A stretch of DNA of 64,000 bases, from assembly GCF_029892155.1 (NCBI RefSeq), contig NZ_JARZAG010000001.1, positions 124,001-188,000 on the forward strand, written 5' to 3'. The notes beneath the pieces were generated by a model, which worked only from the letters and a program-made list of their open reading frames with translations, ran no database searches and was not told where the DNA came from. Source of the stretch: Kitasatospora sp. GAS204B. Its GTDB lineage: Bacteria; Actinomycetota; Actinomycetes; Streptomycetales; Streptomycetaceae. Both the position numbers and the translations under genes were made by a program. This document shows, in pieces, positions 7,363 to 17,407 of this stretch (positions are counted from its first letter, which is position 1; the number at the start of each line of letters is the position of its first letter).

Positions 7363-8316
7363 TCAGACCGCGGTCCGCTCGCGGTGCTCCAGCGCCTGCC
7401 GGTAGAGCCGGCCGGCGCGGTAGGAGGAGCGGACCAGCGGCCCGGACATCACGCCGGCGAAGCCGAGCTCCTCGGCCTCCTGCTGCAGCTCCACGAACTC
7501 GTGCGGCTTGACCCAGCGCTCGACCGGGTGGTGGCGCAGCGAGGGACGCAGGTACTGGGTGATGGTGATCAGCTCGCAGCCCGCGCCGACCAGGTCGGCC
7601 AGCGCCTGGCTGACCTCCTCGCGGGTCTCGCCCATGCCCAGGATCAGGTTGGACTTGGTGACCAGGCCGGCCGCCCTGGCCTGGGTGATGACGTCCAGCG
7701 AACGCTCGTAGCGGAACGCCGGGCGGATCCGCTTGAAGATCCGCGGCACCGTCTCGACGTTGTGCGCGAGCACCTCGGGACGCGAGGAGAAGACCTCGGC
7801 CAGCTGCTCGGGAACCGCGTTGAAGTCCGGGATCAGCAGCTCGACGCCGGTGCGCCCGGCCGCGCGGTCCGCGGTCAGTGCGTGCACCTGGCGGACCGTC
7901 TCGGCGTACAGCCAGGAGCCGCCGTCCTCGAGGTCGTCGCGGGCCACGCCGGTGATGGTCGCGTAGTTGAGGTCCATGGTGACGATGGACTCGGCGACCC
8001 GGCGCGGCTCGTCACGGTCGAAGTCGGCGGGCTTGCCGGTGTCGATCTGGCAGAAGTCGCAGCGCCGGGTGCACTGGTCCCCACCGATCAGGAAGGTGGC
8101 CTCGCGGTCCTCCCAGCACTCGAAGATGTTGGGGCAGCCGGCCTCCTGGCAGACCGTGTGCAGCCCCTCCTTCTTCACCAGCGACTGGAGGGCGTTGTAC
8201 TCCGGGCCCATCTTCGCCCGGGTCTTGATCCACTCGGGCTTCCGCTCGATGGGGGTCTCGCTGTTGCGGACCTCCAGGCGGAGAAGCTTCCTGCCGTCGG
8301 GCGCGACAGCGGACAC
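7363..8316 (-). CDS. lipA: Lipoyl synthase
   Basis: Radical-SAM lipoyl synthase, 317 aa, inserting two sulfurs into octanoyl groups on E2 and GcvH proteins. It shows both clusters: the auxiliary-cluster motif [12 protein letters not shown] (C56, C61, C67) and the radical-SAM motif CTRRCDFC (C82, C86, C89). The C-terminal serine that ligates the auxiliary cluster in the family is in [11 protein letters not shown] start at 8316 with GGAG 8 nt upstream. lipB lies 189 bp upstream on the same strand, giving the complete endogenous lipoylation route; an obvious client is the two-lipoyl-domain E2 at 17.9-19.7 kb. Confidence 0.98.
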   Translation of the reverse strand: MSAVAPDGRKLLRLEVRNSETPIERKPEWIKTRAKMGPEYNALQSLVKKEGLHTVCQEAGCPNIFECWEDREATFLIGGDQCTRRCDFCQIDTGKPADFDRDEPRRVAESIVTMDLNYATITGVARDDLEDGGSWLYAETVRQVHALTADRAAGRTGVELLIPDFNAVPEQLAEVFSSRPEVLAHNVETVPRIFKRIRPAFRYERSLDVITQARAAGLVTKSNLILGMGETREEVSQALADLVGAGCELITITQYLRPSLRHHPVERWVKPHEFVELQQEAEELGFAGVMSGPLVRSSYRAGRLYRQALEHRERTAV

Positions 8317-8505
8317 GTGCAGCTCCTAGATGTAGACGGGGTACCCCCAGGGTACGCCTGTGCTTGTACGGTCTGCGCCGGGCTCACGCCCCGCATTCGC
8401 AGGGCAACAGTGGCCGGCGCCGCCTGATTCCCGGGGGCTGATCCCCGGGTGACCACCAGCTCGCGGTCAGCGGTTCAGCGGGCCGGCGGCGTGGTCAGGG
8501 CGTGC

Positions 8506-9303
8506 TCAGTGGGCCAGCGCGGGCTCGGGCAGCTCGGCGAGGACCTCCGCCAGCCGCCGTTCCACCACCGGCGCCAGTTCGGCGACCGGGACGTCCCGGC
8601 CCAGCTCGCTGGAGAGCGAGCCGACCCCGGCGTCCCGGATCCCGCAGGGGATGATCCGGTCGAACCAGGTCATGTCCGGGTTGCAGTTGAGCGCGAACCC
8701 GTGCATGGTCACGCCGCGCGCCACCCGCACCCCGATCGCGGCGAGCTTGCGGTCGTCGCCGCGCTGTCCGGCGTTGGACGGCGCGTACTCGGGGCCGGCC
8801 AGCCGCGGGTCGATGCCGAGCGGCAGGCCGAGTCGCAGGGTCAGCCTGCCGATGTCGATCACCTTGGCCGGGTCGGGCACGGCGTCCGGCAGCTCCTGGC
8901 CCAGCACCCAGACCCCGCTGCGGCCCTCGACCCGGCTGGTCGCCACGCCGAGGTCGGCGCAGGCCCGGATCAGCGCCTCCTCCAGGCGGCGGACGTAGGC
9001 GACCACGTCCATCGGCTCCGGCAGCTTGACGATCGGGTAGCCGACCAGCTGGCCCGGACCGTGCCAGGTGCCCTCGCCGCCCCGGTTGACCTGCACCACC
9101 GGGGTGTCGTCCAGCGGCAGGTCCTCGGGCTTGGTCCGCTTGCCGGCGGTGAAGACCGGCGGGTGCTCCAGCAGCAGCACGGTGTCGGGGATCTCGTCGG
9201 CGAGCCGCAGCGCGTGCAGCCGCTGCTGCTCCTCCCAGGCCTCCTGGTACGGCACCGCGCCTTCGCCTATCCGCATCCGGACGAATCGCACGTTCTCGCT
9301 CAC
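8506..9303 (-). CDS. lipB: Octanoyl-[ACP]:protein octanoyltransferase
   Basis: LipB, 265 aa, transfers octanoate from ACP to lipoyl-domain lysines. Family motifs: [28 protein letters not shown], the catalytic lysine in [10 protein letters not shown] (K186) and the acyl-thioester cysteine in RIIPCGI (C220), with [10 protein letters not shown] between. Start GTG 9303 is supported by AAGGAG; the open frame extends far upstream (to 10032) but that part is the shadow of the divergent regulator. The 140-182 stretch is somewhat longer than in E. coli LipB. Transcribed with or just before lipA. Confidence 0.97.
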   Translation of the reverse strand: MSENVRFVRMRIGEGAVPYQEAWEEQQRLHALRLADEIPDTVLLLEHPPVFTAGKRTKPEDLPLDDTPVVQVNRGGEGTWHGPGQLVGYPIVKLPEPMDVVAYVRRLEEALIRACADLGVATSRVEGRSGVWVLGQELPDAVPDPAKVIDIGRLTLRLGLPLGIDPRLAGPEYAPSNAGQRGDDRKLAAIGVRVARGVTMHGFALNCNPDMTWFDRIIPCGIRDAGVGSLSSELGRDVPVAELAPVVERRLAEVLAELPEPALAH

Positions 9304-9603
9304 CGCTGCTCCTTGCCCAGGTGTTCGCGACCAACCTCGCCACTGTACGCCCGCTCGCTCACCCGTCCGAAGCCGCCCGCGTCGGCCCCTGGCGGACGGG
9401 GGCGCAAAGGGTACGCGCGCTTCAAACCCCGAGCGCCGCACCTTCCTCAGAACGGGCGCCCGTCCGTCACCCGTTCGGAGGACTGCCCGCGCAGATCCGC
9501 CCATAGCGCCCGAATGCTCGCTACATTCACGCCGATTCCCGACAGGGGCGTCGCGCAAGGCACCGGGGGGCCGGACCGCGGCGTTCGAGAGGTGTTGACT
9601 GAC
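9304..9603. other. Divergent intergenic region lipB / regulator
   Basis: 300 bp between divergent genes. I see only possible -10-like hexamers, such as TACATT near 9522 facing right, and no terminator, riboswitch or repeat. Confidence 0.4.
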
Positions 9604-11517
9604 ATGCCCCAACGGCCTGCAACCGACGACAGTCCGGCCTACGGTCCGCTCGACCCACTGGACCCGCACGAACGCCATGGCGAGCCGGACCGTCCAGGTA
9701 CGGCCGCCCTGCCCGGGCAACGCCACGACGACACACCGCTGCTGGAACGCCGGGTGCACGCCCCCGACGACCTCCACCACGGTGTCGACGAGCTCCACCC
9801 CGGCACCGACCGGCTCCACCACGGCCCGGGCGACGGCGAGACCGCCGCCGAGGAGCACGACCGCGCCCCGGGCGGCCTGCCGCTCGGCGCGGACCTCGGC
9901 ACGGACGAGGACGGCGCCGCCCGCACCGAGGCGAGCCGCGCGCAGAATCCGCTGCTCGCCGCGCTGATCGAGGAGGCCGGCTTCTCGCACGCCGGCCTGG
10001 CCCGCCGGGTCGACCAGCTCGGCCTGGAGCACGGGCTCGACCTGCGCTACGACAAGACCTCGGTGACCCGCTGGCTACGTGGTCAGCAGCCGCGCGGCGC
10101 CACCCCGGCGCTGATCGCCGAGGTCTTCACCCGCCGGCTCGGCCGCCGGCTCTCCGCCCAGGACATCGGGCTGGACGCCTGCGCCCCGGTCTACGCGGGC
10201 CTGGAGTTCGCCGAGACCCCGCAGGAGGCCGTGGACATCGTCGCCAGCATGTGGCGCAAGGACACCGGCCCGCAGTCCGAGCTGCGCCGGATCGCCTTCA
10301 CCCCGGCCGGCCTGGTGGTGCCCAGCCGCGACTGGCTGATCGGGCGCAGCGACGAGCAGGTGGCCCGGGACGGCTCGGCCGGGATCTACGTCTCGGGGCC
10401 GGACGGACCGCTCGCCCGGCTCGACCCGACGGCGGAGCACGGCGACCAGCCGCCCCGGGCCGGCGCCGGCCCCGGTGGCCGCGGCACGGCGGCCGGGCGG
10501 GTGCCCTCGCAGGCCCGCCGGCCGCTGGTCTCCGGGACCAGAACCGCGACGCTGCCCGCGCAGAGCGGCCCCACCGCCGACCCGAGCGCCCGGGGGAGCC
10601 GGGCCGGCCTGCGGGTCGGGCGCGGCGACATCGCCGCCGTCCGGGCGGTCGGCGACCTGTTCCGGGCGCTGGACAACGCCTACGGCGGCGGCCACGCCCG
10701 GCAGGCCCTGGTGCGCTACCTGGAGAGCGAGGCCGAGCCGATGCTGCGCGGCCGCTACGGCGAGCAGATCGGCCGGGCGCTCTTCGCGGCGGTCGCCGAC
10801 CTCACCAGGCTGGCCGGCTGGACCTCCTTCGACATCGCCGCGCACGGCCTGGCGCAGCGCTACTTCGTCCAGGCGCTGCGGCTCTCCCAGGCGGCGGGCG
10901 ACCGGGTGCTCGGCGGCTACGTGCTGATCACCATGAGCCAGCAGGCGGTCCACCTCGGCCACGGCCGGGAGGCGGTCCAGCTGGCCAGGGTGGCCCAGCA
11001 GGGCGTCGGCACGGCGGCGCCCGCCACCGTCCAGTCGCTGATGCACGCCGCCGAGGCGCGCGGGCACGGGGTGCTCGGCGACGTCCGCTCCTGCACCACG
11101 GCGCTGGTCCGCTCCGAACGCGCGCTCGCGCTGGCCCGCAGCGGTGACGAACTGCCCTCCTGGGCCCGGTTCTTCGACGAGGCGCAGCTGGCCGACGAGT
11201 TCGCCCACTGCTACCGCGACCTGCAGCAGTGGCGCCCGGCCGCCCAGCACGCCGAGAAGTCGCTGCGGCTGCGCGGCGCCGCCTACGCGCGCAGCCGGGT
11301 CTTCTGCCGGATCGTGCTGGCCGCCGCCCGGCTCGGCATGGGCGACGTGGACGAGTCCTGCGCGCTGGCCACCGAGGCGCTGCGCGCGGCGGGCGAGATG
11401 CGCTCGGCCCGCACGGTGGAGTACCTGCGCGACTTCCACCGCCGGCTCGCCCCGTACCGGAGCAGCGCGGCGGCCCGCGCCTTCGAGGAGGCGGCGCGGC
11501 AGGCGGGGGTGCTCTGA
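9604..11517 (+). CDS. Large regulatory protein with HTH and TPR-like repeats
   Basis: 637-aa cytoplasmic protein resembling actinobacterial regulators of the NsdA/Xre-TPR type. Residues 1-115 are His/Asp/Pro-rich and likely disordered. About 118-185 ([19 protein letters not shown], then [13 protein letters not shown]) form a helix-turn-helix-like domain. The C-terminal 290 residues are helical repeats ([40 protein letters not shown]) of TPR type. Start ATG 9604 with GAGAGG 11 nt upstream. It is divergent from lipB. Whether it binds DNA or a peptide signal is not visible. Homologues are known to affect sporulation or antibiotic production, but that is family knowledge only. Confidence 0.75.
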   Translation: MPQRPATDDSPAYGPLDPLDPHERHGEPDRPGTAALPGQRHDDTPLLERRVHAPDDLHHGVDELHPGTDRLHHGPGDGETAAEEHDRAPGGLPLGADLGTDEDGAARTEASRAQNPLLAALIEEAGFSHAGLARRVDQLGLEHGLDLRYDKTSVTRWLRGQQPRGATPALIAEVFTRRLGRRLSAQDIGLDACAPVYAGLEFAETPQEAVDIVASMWRKDTGPQSELRRIAFTPAGLVVPSRDWLIGRSDEQVARDGSAGIYVSGPDGPLARLDPTAEHGDQPPRAGAGPGGRGTAAGRVPSQARRPLVSGTRTATLPAQSGPTADPSARGSRAGLRVGRGDIAAVRAVGDLFRALDNAYGGGHARQALVRYLESEAEPMLRGRYGEQIGRALFAAVADLTRLAGWTSFDIAAHGLAQRYFVQALRLSQAAGDRVLGGYVLITMSQQAVHLGHGREAVQLARVAQQGVGTAAPATVQSLMHAAEARGHGVLGDVRSCTTALVRSERALALARSGDELPSWARFFDEAQLADEFAHCYRDLQQWRPAAQHAEKSLRLRGAAYARSRVFCRIVLAAARLGMGDVDESCALATEALRAAGEMRSARTVEYLRDFHRRLAPYRSSAAARAFEEAARQAGVL

Positions 11518-11534
11518 GCGGTTGCCCGCAGCGT

Positions 11535-11569
11535 GGCCGGGGGCGGGAATCGGCGCCCCGCCCCCGGCC
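11535..11569. terminator. Bidirectional terminator
   Basis: A perfect 13-bp stem (11535-11547 / 11557-11569) with a 9-nt loop sits between two convergent genes. Confidence 0.8.
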
Positions 11570-11574
11570 GTCCG

Positions 11575-12906
11575 TCAGGCCGCAGCGCGCGGCTGGTCGA
11601 GCTCCGCCGTGCGGGGCACGCCCAGGTCGCGCAGTACCGCCTCGGCCGCCCGGCGTCCCGAGACCAGCGCCCCCTGCGCGCTGCTGGTGTCCCGGTGGTC
11701 CCCGCAGACGTAGAGTCCGGCCAGCACCCGCACCGGGCGGCGGAAGTTGTGCGGCGGCGGCATCGCCGGTACCGCGTCCGGCAGGTGACGCACGCTCAGG
11801 AACTCCCATTCGCGCGCTGCCACCCCGTACAGCCGCCCCAGCCGCTCGCGCACCGCGGGCTCCAGGGCGGCGGGCCCGCCGGAGCCGAAGGCGCGCCGAC
11901 CGAGCACCGTGGTGGCCACCAGCGAGCGGTCCGCCGGGGCGTAGGACTCGTGCACCTGACTGAGGATCAGCGAGTGCGAGACCGGCGCCGGACCCTGGTC
12001 CCGGTCGGCGTCGAGCAGCAGCACCGCCTCGTTCAGCGGCGTGCCGGCGGTGGTGTGGAAGTACGTCGTCACCGGGTGGAAGTCGGGTAGCCGCAGGCCC
12101 GGCAGCAGCTCGACCGCCGACCGGGCGTCGGTGGCCAGCACCACCGCGCGGGCGCCGAGGCGGCCGTGCTCCGCGGTCCACACCGCGTCCGCGCCGATCG
12201 CGGTCACCCGCACGCCGAGCCGCACCGTGCCCGGCGGTAGCGAGTCGGCCAACTGGCCGGGCACCGCGGCGGTGCCGGCGGCGGGCAGTGCGAGCCGGCC
12301 GCGCGCGTAGCCGCGCAGCACCAGATCGGCGATCCGGCTGCTGGTGCCGAGTGCCGGATCGCTCAGCAGGGCGGTGAGCAATGGACGCAGGAAGCCGTCC
12401 ACCACCTTGGCGGGCAGTGCGCGCTCGGCCAGCGCGCGGGCGGTGCTGGTCTCGGGACGGGCCAGCAGTCTGGGCACCGGGGTGGCCGCCAGCCGGCTCA
12501 GGCTGGCGCCGAGGCGGGCCTTCTCCAGCGGGCTGCCGAGCGGCGAACGGGTGGCGGCCTGCCGGGCGGTCGGCAGCTGCGGATCGCCGACCCGGTAGCG
12601 GCGGCCGCCGCTGTGCACCAGTACCCCGGGGGCCAGTCGACACAGCGCCAGGCCGTCCAGGTCGAGCCGGCGGACCAGCTCGGGGAAACCGGTGTTGAGC
12701 AGTTGACCGCCGTGGTCCAGCCGGTAGCCGTCCAGCTGCTGACCGGCCATCCGGCCGCCGATCCGCTCGGTCGCCTCCAGTACCTGGACCTGCAGTCCGG
12801 CGGAGGTCAGCGACCGGGCGGCGGCCAGGCCGGCCAGCCCCGCGCCGACCACGACCACGTCGGGGTCGTCGGCGCGGCTGCGGCGGGTGATGTCGTGTGG
12901 GGTCAC
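11575..12906 (-). CDS. FAD-dependent amine oxidase/phytoene desaturase-like oxidoreductase
   Basis: 443-aa flavoprotein of the NAD(P)-binding/amino-oxidase fold. The N-terminal FAD Rossmann motif is VVVVGAGLAGLAAARSL followed by LEATERIGGRM, the protoporphyrinogen-oxidase/carotenoid-desaturase signature. A second FAD segment is LYVCGDHRDTSSAQGAL near the C-terminus. Start GTG 12906 is backed by GGGAGGGAG at 7 nt. It is a single gene between the large regulator and a TIGR01777 epimerase. The substrate is not predictable; no carotenoid or haem genes are nearby. Confidence 0.8.
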   Translation of the reverse strand: MTPHDITRRSRADDPDVVVVGAGLAGLAAARSLTSAGLQVQVLEATERIGGRMAGQQLDGYRLDHGGQLLNTGFPELVRRLDLDGLALCRLAPGVLVHSGGRRYRVGDPQLPTARQAATRSPLGSPLEKARLGASLSRLAATPVPRLLARPETSTARALAERALPAKVVDGFLRPLLTALLSDPALGTSSRIADLVLRGYARGRLALPAAGTAAVPGQLADSLPPGTVRLGVRVTAIGADAVWTAEHGRLGARAVVLATDARSAVELLPGLRLPDFHPVTTYFHTTAGTPLNEAVLLLDADRDQGPAPVSHSLILSQVHESYAPADRSLVATTVLGRRAFGSGGPAALEPAVRERLGRLYGVAAREWEFLSVRHLPDAVPAMPPPHNFRRPVRVLAGLYVCGDHRDTSSAQGALVSGRRAAEAVLRDLGVPRTAELDQPRAAA

Positions 12907-13055
12907 GGGCGAGCTCCCTCCCTGGTCCCGGAGCTCCGGCCGGCGGCCGGCTGCGGAGCGTGCCGGGACGGTTCGAACGGGTGATGCCCCGTCAGTAGCT
13001 TGATCAGGCAAGGGCATTCGCTCGAATCGGTGGGCGCCGCACCGCGCCGGTGGCA

Positions 13056-13108
13056 CGCCCAGGGGGCACGCATGCGCGCCGTGCGCCGTCGCGTGCGCCC
13101 CTGGGCGC
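13056..13108 (-). terminator. Imperfect long hairpin after epimerase gene
   Basis: cgcccaggggg and ccctgggcg arms enclose GC-rich sequence just after the TIGR01777 stop codon. The stem is imperfect, so this is a weaker terminator call. Confidence 0.4.
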
Positions 13109-13124
13109 TTGCTCCCCGGGTGGC

Positions 13125-14030
13125 TCAGAGCGCGGCGCGCACCGCCGCGTCCACCCCCGGGTGGGTGAAGTCGAACCCGGCCGCCAGCAGCTTCGCCGGC
13201 ACCACCCGGTGGCTGCCCACCACCTCCACCGCCATCTCGCCCAGCGCCAGCTTCAGCGCGAACCGCGGCACCGGGAACCGCGTGGGCCGGCGCAGCACCC
13301 GCCCGAGCGCCGCCGTCAGCTCGGCGTTGGTGACCGGCTCGGGCGCGCTGAGGTTGACCGGGCCGTTCAGCTCGGGGTTCTCGACCAGGAAGCGCAGCGC
13401 GGCGATCTGGTCCGTCAGCGAGATGAAGCTCCAGTACTGCTCACCCGAGCCGAGTCGCCCGCCCAGTCCCAGCTTGAACAGCGGGAACAGCCGGGCGCCC
13501 GCCCCGCCCGCCGCGGTCAGCACCAGCCCGGTGCGCGGGTGCACCACCCGGACCCCGGCCTCGGCGGCCGGGCGGGCCGCGCCCTCCCACGCCACGCAGA
13601 CCTCGGCCAGGAAGTCGTCGCCGGCCGGCGCCGTCTCGTCGATCACCCGGGCCCCGGTCTGCCCGTAGTAGCCCACCGCCGAGGCGCTGACCAGCACGCC
13701 GGGCGGTGCGTCCAGCGTCGGCAGCACCGCGGCCAGGGTCCGGGTGCCGAGCACCCGGCTGTCGTGGATCGCCTGCTTGTACGCCGGTGTCCACCGGTGG
13801 TCGGCGACCCCGGCACCCGCCAGGTGCACCACCGCGTGCACCCCGTCCAGACCGGCCCGGTCGACCTCGCCGCGCTCGGGGTTCCAGCCGATCGCCACCG
13901 AGCCGTCCGGGCGTGGACCGAGCGCGCTACGGTGCCGGACCAGCCGGACCACCTGGTGGCCGTCGGCCAGCAGGGAGCGGACGAGGGCGGAGCCGATCAG
14001 GCCCGAGGAACCGGTGACAGCGATACGCAT
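13125..14030 (-). CDS. TIGR01777 family NAD-dependent epimerase
   Basis: 301-aa short-chain dehydrogenase-type protein. The N-terminal nucleotide motif is TGSSGLIGSAL, with VHLAGAGVADHRW following. The YxxxK-type region reads SASAVGYYG with the family's characteristic TGARVIDE after it; the typical C-terminal DUF1731 is seen as FPVPRFALKLALGEMA and VVPAKLLAAGFDF. Start ATG 14030. A sugar-nucleotide or other epimerase role is assigned by family only; E. coli YfcH is a relative of unknown function. Confidence 0.9.
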   Translation of the reverse strand: MRIAVTGSSGLIGSALVRSLLADGHQVVRLVRHRSALGPRPDGSVAIGWNPERGEVDRAGLDGVHAVVHLAGAGVADHRWTPAYKQAIHDSRVLGTRTLAAVLPTLDAPPGVLVSASAVGYYGQTGARVIDETAPAGDDFLAEVCVAWEGAARPAAEAGVRVVHPRTGLVLTAAGGAGARLFPLFKLGLGGRLGSGEQYWSFISLTDQIAALRFLVENPELNGPVNLSAPEPVTNAELTAALGRVLRRPTRFPVPRFALKLALGEMAVEVVGSHRVVPAKLLAAGFDFTHPGVDAAVRAAL

Positions 14031-14202
14031 GCGGTCATCCTGGCAGGCGGGGCAGCCACGGTGGTGCCCAACCCGCCAGGACGCCAGGCGGGGGAGGCCG
14101 GGTGCGGCGCCGGGCTCGGACGTGCTCGAGCTGCCCGGCCGGGATGCCGGGCTGGTCAGGGCACCGCTGACGTACCCTCATCGGGCCCGATACGGTACGG
14201 CG

Positions 14203-15558
14203 GTGAGCAACTCCACTCCTCCCGGCTGGTACCCCGACCCGGAGCCCGCCCCGGGCACCGAAGGCGCGCACGAGCGCTTCTGGGACGGCTCCGGCTGGAC
14301 CGCCAGGAGCCGCCCGCTGGCAGCGGCTGTTGCCGCCACGCTCGGTGCCGTCGCGCAGGCGCCCGCGCCGCAGCCGTCCGCGCCGCCCAGCGTCCCGCCG
14401 CCGTTCGGACGGCTGGTCGCAGCCGGGCCGTCGGAGCCCGCCATGTCGCTCTCCGACGCCTCACCGGCGTACGGTCACCCGGCCATCCCCGAGCCCGAGT
14501 CCCCGGTCGGCTACGGCATCCCGGCGGCCGCGCTCGCGCCGCCACCGATGACCCCGCCGCCGCCCGTGCCCATGCCCGTGCCCGTGCCCCCCGCGGGGCC
14601 GGTGCCGCAGGCGCCCCCGCTCTCGCCCCACGCCTACCCGCCGCCCGCCTACCCCACGGCCGGCCCGCTCCCGTACCCGTCGGCACCACCCGTGCCGCCC
14701 GCCGCGTCCGCGCCGGTCAAGCGCACCGGGCTGGTCCTCGGCCTGTTGACGGGTGCGCTCGCGCTGATCGTGGTCGTGGCCGGGGTGTCCATCTCGCTGG
14801 TCAGGGGATCGACGCAGACCGCCGGCCGGCCCGGGGTCGCCGCTCCCGGCCTGCCCCAGCCGCAGCCGCTGCCCGGTGCGGGCGCCCCGACCGGCTCCGC
14901 CGCCCCGGCCCCGGGCTCCTCCGCGGCCCCGGCCCCGGGCTCGTCCGCCGGCTCCGGCTCCTCCCCGGGTTCGGCGCCGCAGAGCAAGTCCCCGCTCTCG
15001 CCGGACGGCGGCAGTGTCCAGGACGCCGTGCACAACTGGAGCGTCCCGCTCCTCGCCGGCTGGGATTCCGCCGACCACGACGCCTCGACCGCCGCCCTGC
15101 TGGTCACCGGTCCCTACCAGTGCGCCACCCCCGGCGGCTGCGTACGCGGCAACTTCACGATCGACAGCAACCCGGCGCCCGGCCCCGACGCCGAGACGGT
15201 GGCCCGCCAGACCATGGCCGGCTACGCCCCCCAGCTCTTCGGCCCGCTCGGCACGCACCAGGAGCTGACCAGCGGCCCGATCAGCGTGGCGGGCCTCACC
15301 GGGTTCGCCGTCCGCTGGCACGTGGTGCCGCAACAGGCCGGCCCCGGCTTCCTGCTGCTGATCGCGCTGCCGGCCCCCGGCGGCGGGTTCACCACCCTGG
15401 TCGGCTCGGTGGACGACGACCCGCAGGCCCCGGCGCCCGCCGTGCTGGACCAGATCGCCGCCGGCATCCGCGCCGCCGACCTGCCGCCCGGCGGCCCCGC
15501 CACCCCGTCGGCCGCCCCCACGACCTCGTCCGCCGCCCTGCCGCGCAACGCGACCTGA
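14203..15558 (+). CDS. DUF2510 single-pass membrane protein
   Basis: 451-aa protein. The N-terminus carries a DUF2510 domain (PGWYPDPEP then ERFWDGSGWT, about residues 5-30), followed by about 140 residues rich in Pro/Ala, one transmembrane helix near 180 (LGLLTGALALIVVVAGVSIS) and an extracytoplasmic Pro/Ser/Gly linker. The C-terminal globular part (about 275-430) has CATPGGCVRGNF, and a Pro-rich tail. GTG 14203 lies 6 nt after TACGGT with no Shine-Dalgarno, so translation is probably leaderless. The next gene begins 15 bp downstream with its own GGAGG. The function is unknown. Confidence 0.8.
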   Translation: MSNSTPPGWYPDPEPAPGTEGAHERFWDGSGWTARSRPLAAAVAATLGAVAQAPAPQPSAPPSVPPPFGRLVAAGPSEPAMSLSDASPAYGHPAIPEPESPVGYGIPAAALAPPPMTPPPPVPMPVPVPPAGPVPQAPPLSPHAYPPPAYPTAGPLPYPSAPPVPPAASAPVKRTGLVLGLLTGALALIVVVAGVSISLVRGSTQTAGRPGVAAPGLPQPQPLPGAGAPTGSAAPAPGSSAAPAPGSSAGSGSSPGSAPQSKSPLSPDGGSVQDAVHNWSVPLLAGWDSADHDASTAALLVTGPYQCATPGGCVRGNFTIDSNPAPGPDAETVARQTMAGYAPQLFGPLGTHQELTSGPISVAGLTGFAVRWHVVPQQAGPGFLLLIALPAPGGGFTTLVGSVDDDPQAPAPAVLDQIAAGIRAADLPPGGPATPSAAPTTSSAALPRNAT

Positions 15559-15572
15559 TCCGGAGGACCCGC

Positions 15573-16430
15573 ATGCAGTCCGTCGAGTCCGTCGAGATCG
15601 TCGAACAGCAGCTGGCCGACCCGGTCGAGGGCGTGCGCTGCGCTCCCGCAGCGGGCAGCAGGGCCGGCGTCCTGGTGCTGGCCGGCTCCAGCGGCCGGAT
15701 CGAGACGGACCGCTGCCGCCTGCTGGCCCGCGCCGGCCTGATGGCGCTGTCGATCCGCTGGTTCGGCGGCCCGGGGCAGCCGGCCGGCATCTGCGAGATC
15801 CCGTTGGAGACCTTCGCCCGCGCGATCGACCGGCTGCGCGCCGACGGCGCCGAGCGGATCGGCGTGCTCGGCACCTCCAAGGGCGCCGAGGCCGCGCTGC
15901 TGCTGGCGCTGCGCGATCCCCGGGTGGACGCCGTGGTCGCGCTCGCGCCCACGGACCTGGTCTGGGCCAACGTCGGTCCGGGCGCGGACGGCGTGACCGC
16001 GCCCTACCGTTCGAGCTGGTCCTGGCAGGGCGTCCCGCTCCCGTTCGTCCCGTACGACGACACCTGGCAGCGGGCCGAGCCCGAGGGCGCCCCGGTCGCC
16101 TTCCGCTCGCACTACCAGCGCAGCCGCCGCACCTTCGCCGAGGCGGCCGGGCTCGCCACGATCCCGATCGAGCGGACCGACGCCGAGGTGCTGCTGGTGG
16201 CCGGGGGCGACGACGAGATGTGGCCGGCGCTCGACCACGCCCGCGCCCTCGCCGCCCGGGCCCGCAAGGCCACGCTGATCAGCCACGACGGGGCCGGCCA
16301 CCGCGTCCGGCTCCCCGGCGAGACCCCGCTGCCCCCGTCACCCCTGCACCGCCACGGCGGCACACCCGAGGCCGACGCCGAACTCGGCGCCCGCGCCTGG
16401 CCCGAGATCCTCCGCCTGCTGCGTGGCTGA
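15573..16430 (+). CDS. BAAT/dienelactone-type alpha/beta hydrolase
   Basis: 285-aa alpha/beta hydrolase resembling the C-terminal catalytic domain of acyl-CoA thioester hydrolases (BAAT_C). The nucleophile elbow is GTSKGAEAAL (Ser in GxSxG), the acid is in VAGGDDEMWP, and the catalytic His is in HDGAGHRV. Start ATG 15573 follows CGGAGG at 6 nt. It is immediately downstream of the DUF2510 gene, likely in one transcript. The substrate is unknown; thioesterase or carboxylester hydrolase activity is inferred from the fold. Confidence 0.85.
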   Translation: MQSVESVEIVEQQLADPVEGVRCAPAAGSRAGVLVLAGSSGRIETDRCRLLARAGLMALSIRWFGGPGQPAGICEIPLETFARAIDRLRADGAERIGVLGTSKGAEAALLLALRDPRVDAVVALAPTDLVWANVGPGADGVTAPYRSSWSWQGVPLPFVPYDDTWQRAEPEGAPVAFRSHYQRSRRTFAEAAGLATIPIERTDAEVLLVAGGDDEMWPALDHARALAARARKATLISHDGAGHRVRLPGETPLPPSPLHRHGGTPEADAELGARAWPEILRLLRG

Positions 16431-16434
16431 GGCC

Positions 16435-16950
16435 CTAATCCCCGTAGATCTCCCACAACTTGGGGAACCGTTTCGCCAGCACGGCCGGGTCGCGGTCGTC
16501 GAACGGCGCGCCCTCCGGCTGTCGCGGCTGGTTGTTGCCCAGGTCCGGCAGCGGCAGCCCGGTCAGCTGCTCGTGCGCCTCGTCGGCGGCGTACCCGAAC
16601 TCCTCGGCATCGCCGTCCTCGTCCTCGTCGAAGTCCGGCACCAGGTCCGCCAGGTCGTCCGGGTGGTGCACCGCCCCCTCGAACACCTCCCGCCCCTGCG
16701 CGATCAGCCAGCACCGGAAGTAGTCGAAGGAGTCCTCCGACACCTCGCCCAGCAGCAGCCGCGCCGCCCCCCACAGCTCCCGGGTGTACGCCCGCTGGAA
16801 CCGCGCCTCGAACAGCCTCGCGAAGTCGATCACCTCATCCGGCGTCAGTTGCACGAGCCGTTCCACCAGCAGGTCGGCCTGATCGTCCGGGTCCCCGTCG
16901 GCGGCGTCGCGGGTCTCGTCGATGATCTGCCAGAAGTCCGTCTCGTACAT
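16435..16950 (-). CDS. DUF4240 domain protein
   Basis: 171-aa soluble acidic protein starting MYETDFWQIIDETRD, typical of DUF4240 (about residues 1-125, with LTPDEVIDFARLFEAR and DYFRCWLIAQGREVFE). An acidic linker (DFDEDEDGDAEEFGY) follows. Start ATG 16950 has GGAG 5 nt upstream; the longer frame to 17097 is poor coding sequence. It is convergent with the hydrolase, with only 4 bp between the stop codons. The function is unknown. Confidence 0.85.
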   Translation of the reverse strand: MYETDFWQIIDETRDAADGDPDDQADLLVERLVQLTPDEVIDFARLFEARFQRAYTRELWGAARLLLGEVSEDSFDYFRCWLIAQGREVFEGAVHHPDDLADLVPDFDEDEDGDAEEFGYAADEAHEQLTGLPLPDLGNNQPRQPEGAPFDDRDPAVLAKRFPKLWEIYGD

Positions 16951-17102
16951 CACCGCTCCAGCATCCCTGTTCGAGGGCCCGGATGCATGCCTACGCGCCG
17001 TAGGAGAGGGGCGCGCGCTCGCTGGAAGGGGTGAAGCTGGTGGAAGAGGGGGAGGGGATTGATACTCGGGGTAGTACGGTCCGGAGCATGGGAGCACAAC
17101 GC

Positions 17103-17405
17103 ATGGTGAAGTCCAGCGCAGCGCCCGAATCGGTTGAGGCGGAGGAGTTCGCGCCGAGAGTCACAGAGCCCGTGGGGCATGCCATCAAGGTCAGCGTCTC
17201 CATGCCTGACGATCTGGTCAGCGACATCCGAGCCAGGGTCGGTAAGCGTGAGTTCAGCCGCTTCGTGGCGGAGGCCGCAGCGCACCGGATCGCGATGATG
17301 AAGCTCGGCGAGATCGCGGATGCGTATGAGGCCGAGAACGGACCGATCCCGGACGACCTGATGCGAGAGGCCGAGGACCGGTGGCACGAAGCGTTCGGAC
17401 GGTAG
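17103..17405 (+). CDS. VapB-type antitoxin
   Basis: 100-aa protein whose middle part (KVSVSMPDDLVSDIRARVGKREFSRFVAEAA, split around Gly) is a ribbon-helix-helix-like DNA-binding segment, followed by an acidic C-terminus (DAYEAENGPIPDDLMREAEDRW) suited to block a toxin. Start ATG 17103 has GGGAG at 8 nt; an ATG at 17088 is too close to its GGAG. The stop codon is 2 nt before the toxin start, so translation is coupled. Such antitoxins usually repress their own promoter. Confidence 0.8.
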   Translation: MVKSSAAPESVEAEEFAPRVTEPVGHAIKVSVSMPDDLVSDIRARVGKREFSRFVAEAAAHRIAMMKLGEIADAYEAENGPIPDDLMREAEDRWHEAFGR

Positions 17406-17407
17406 AC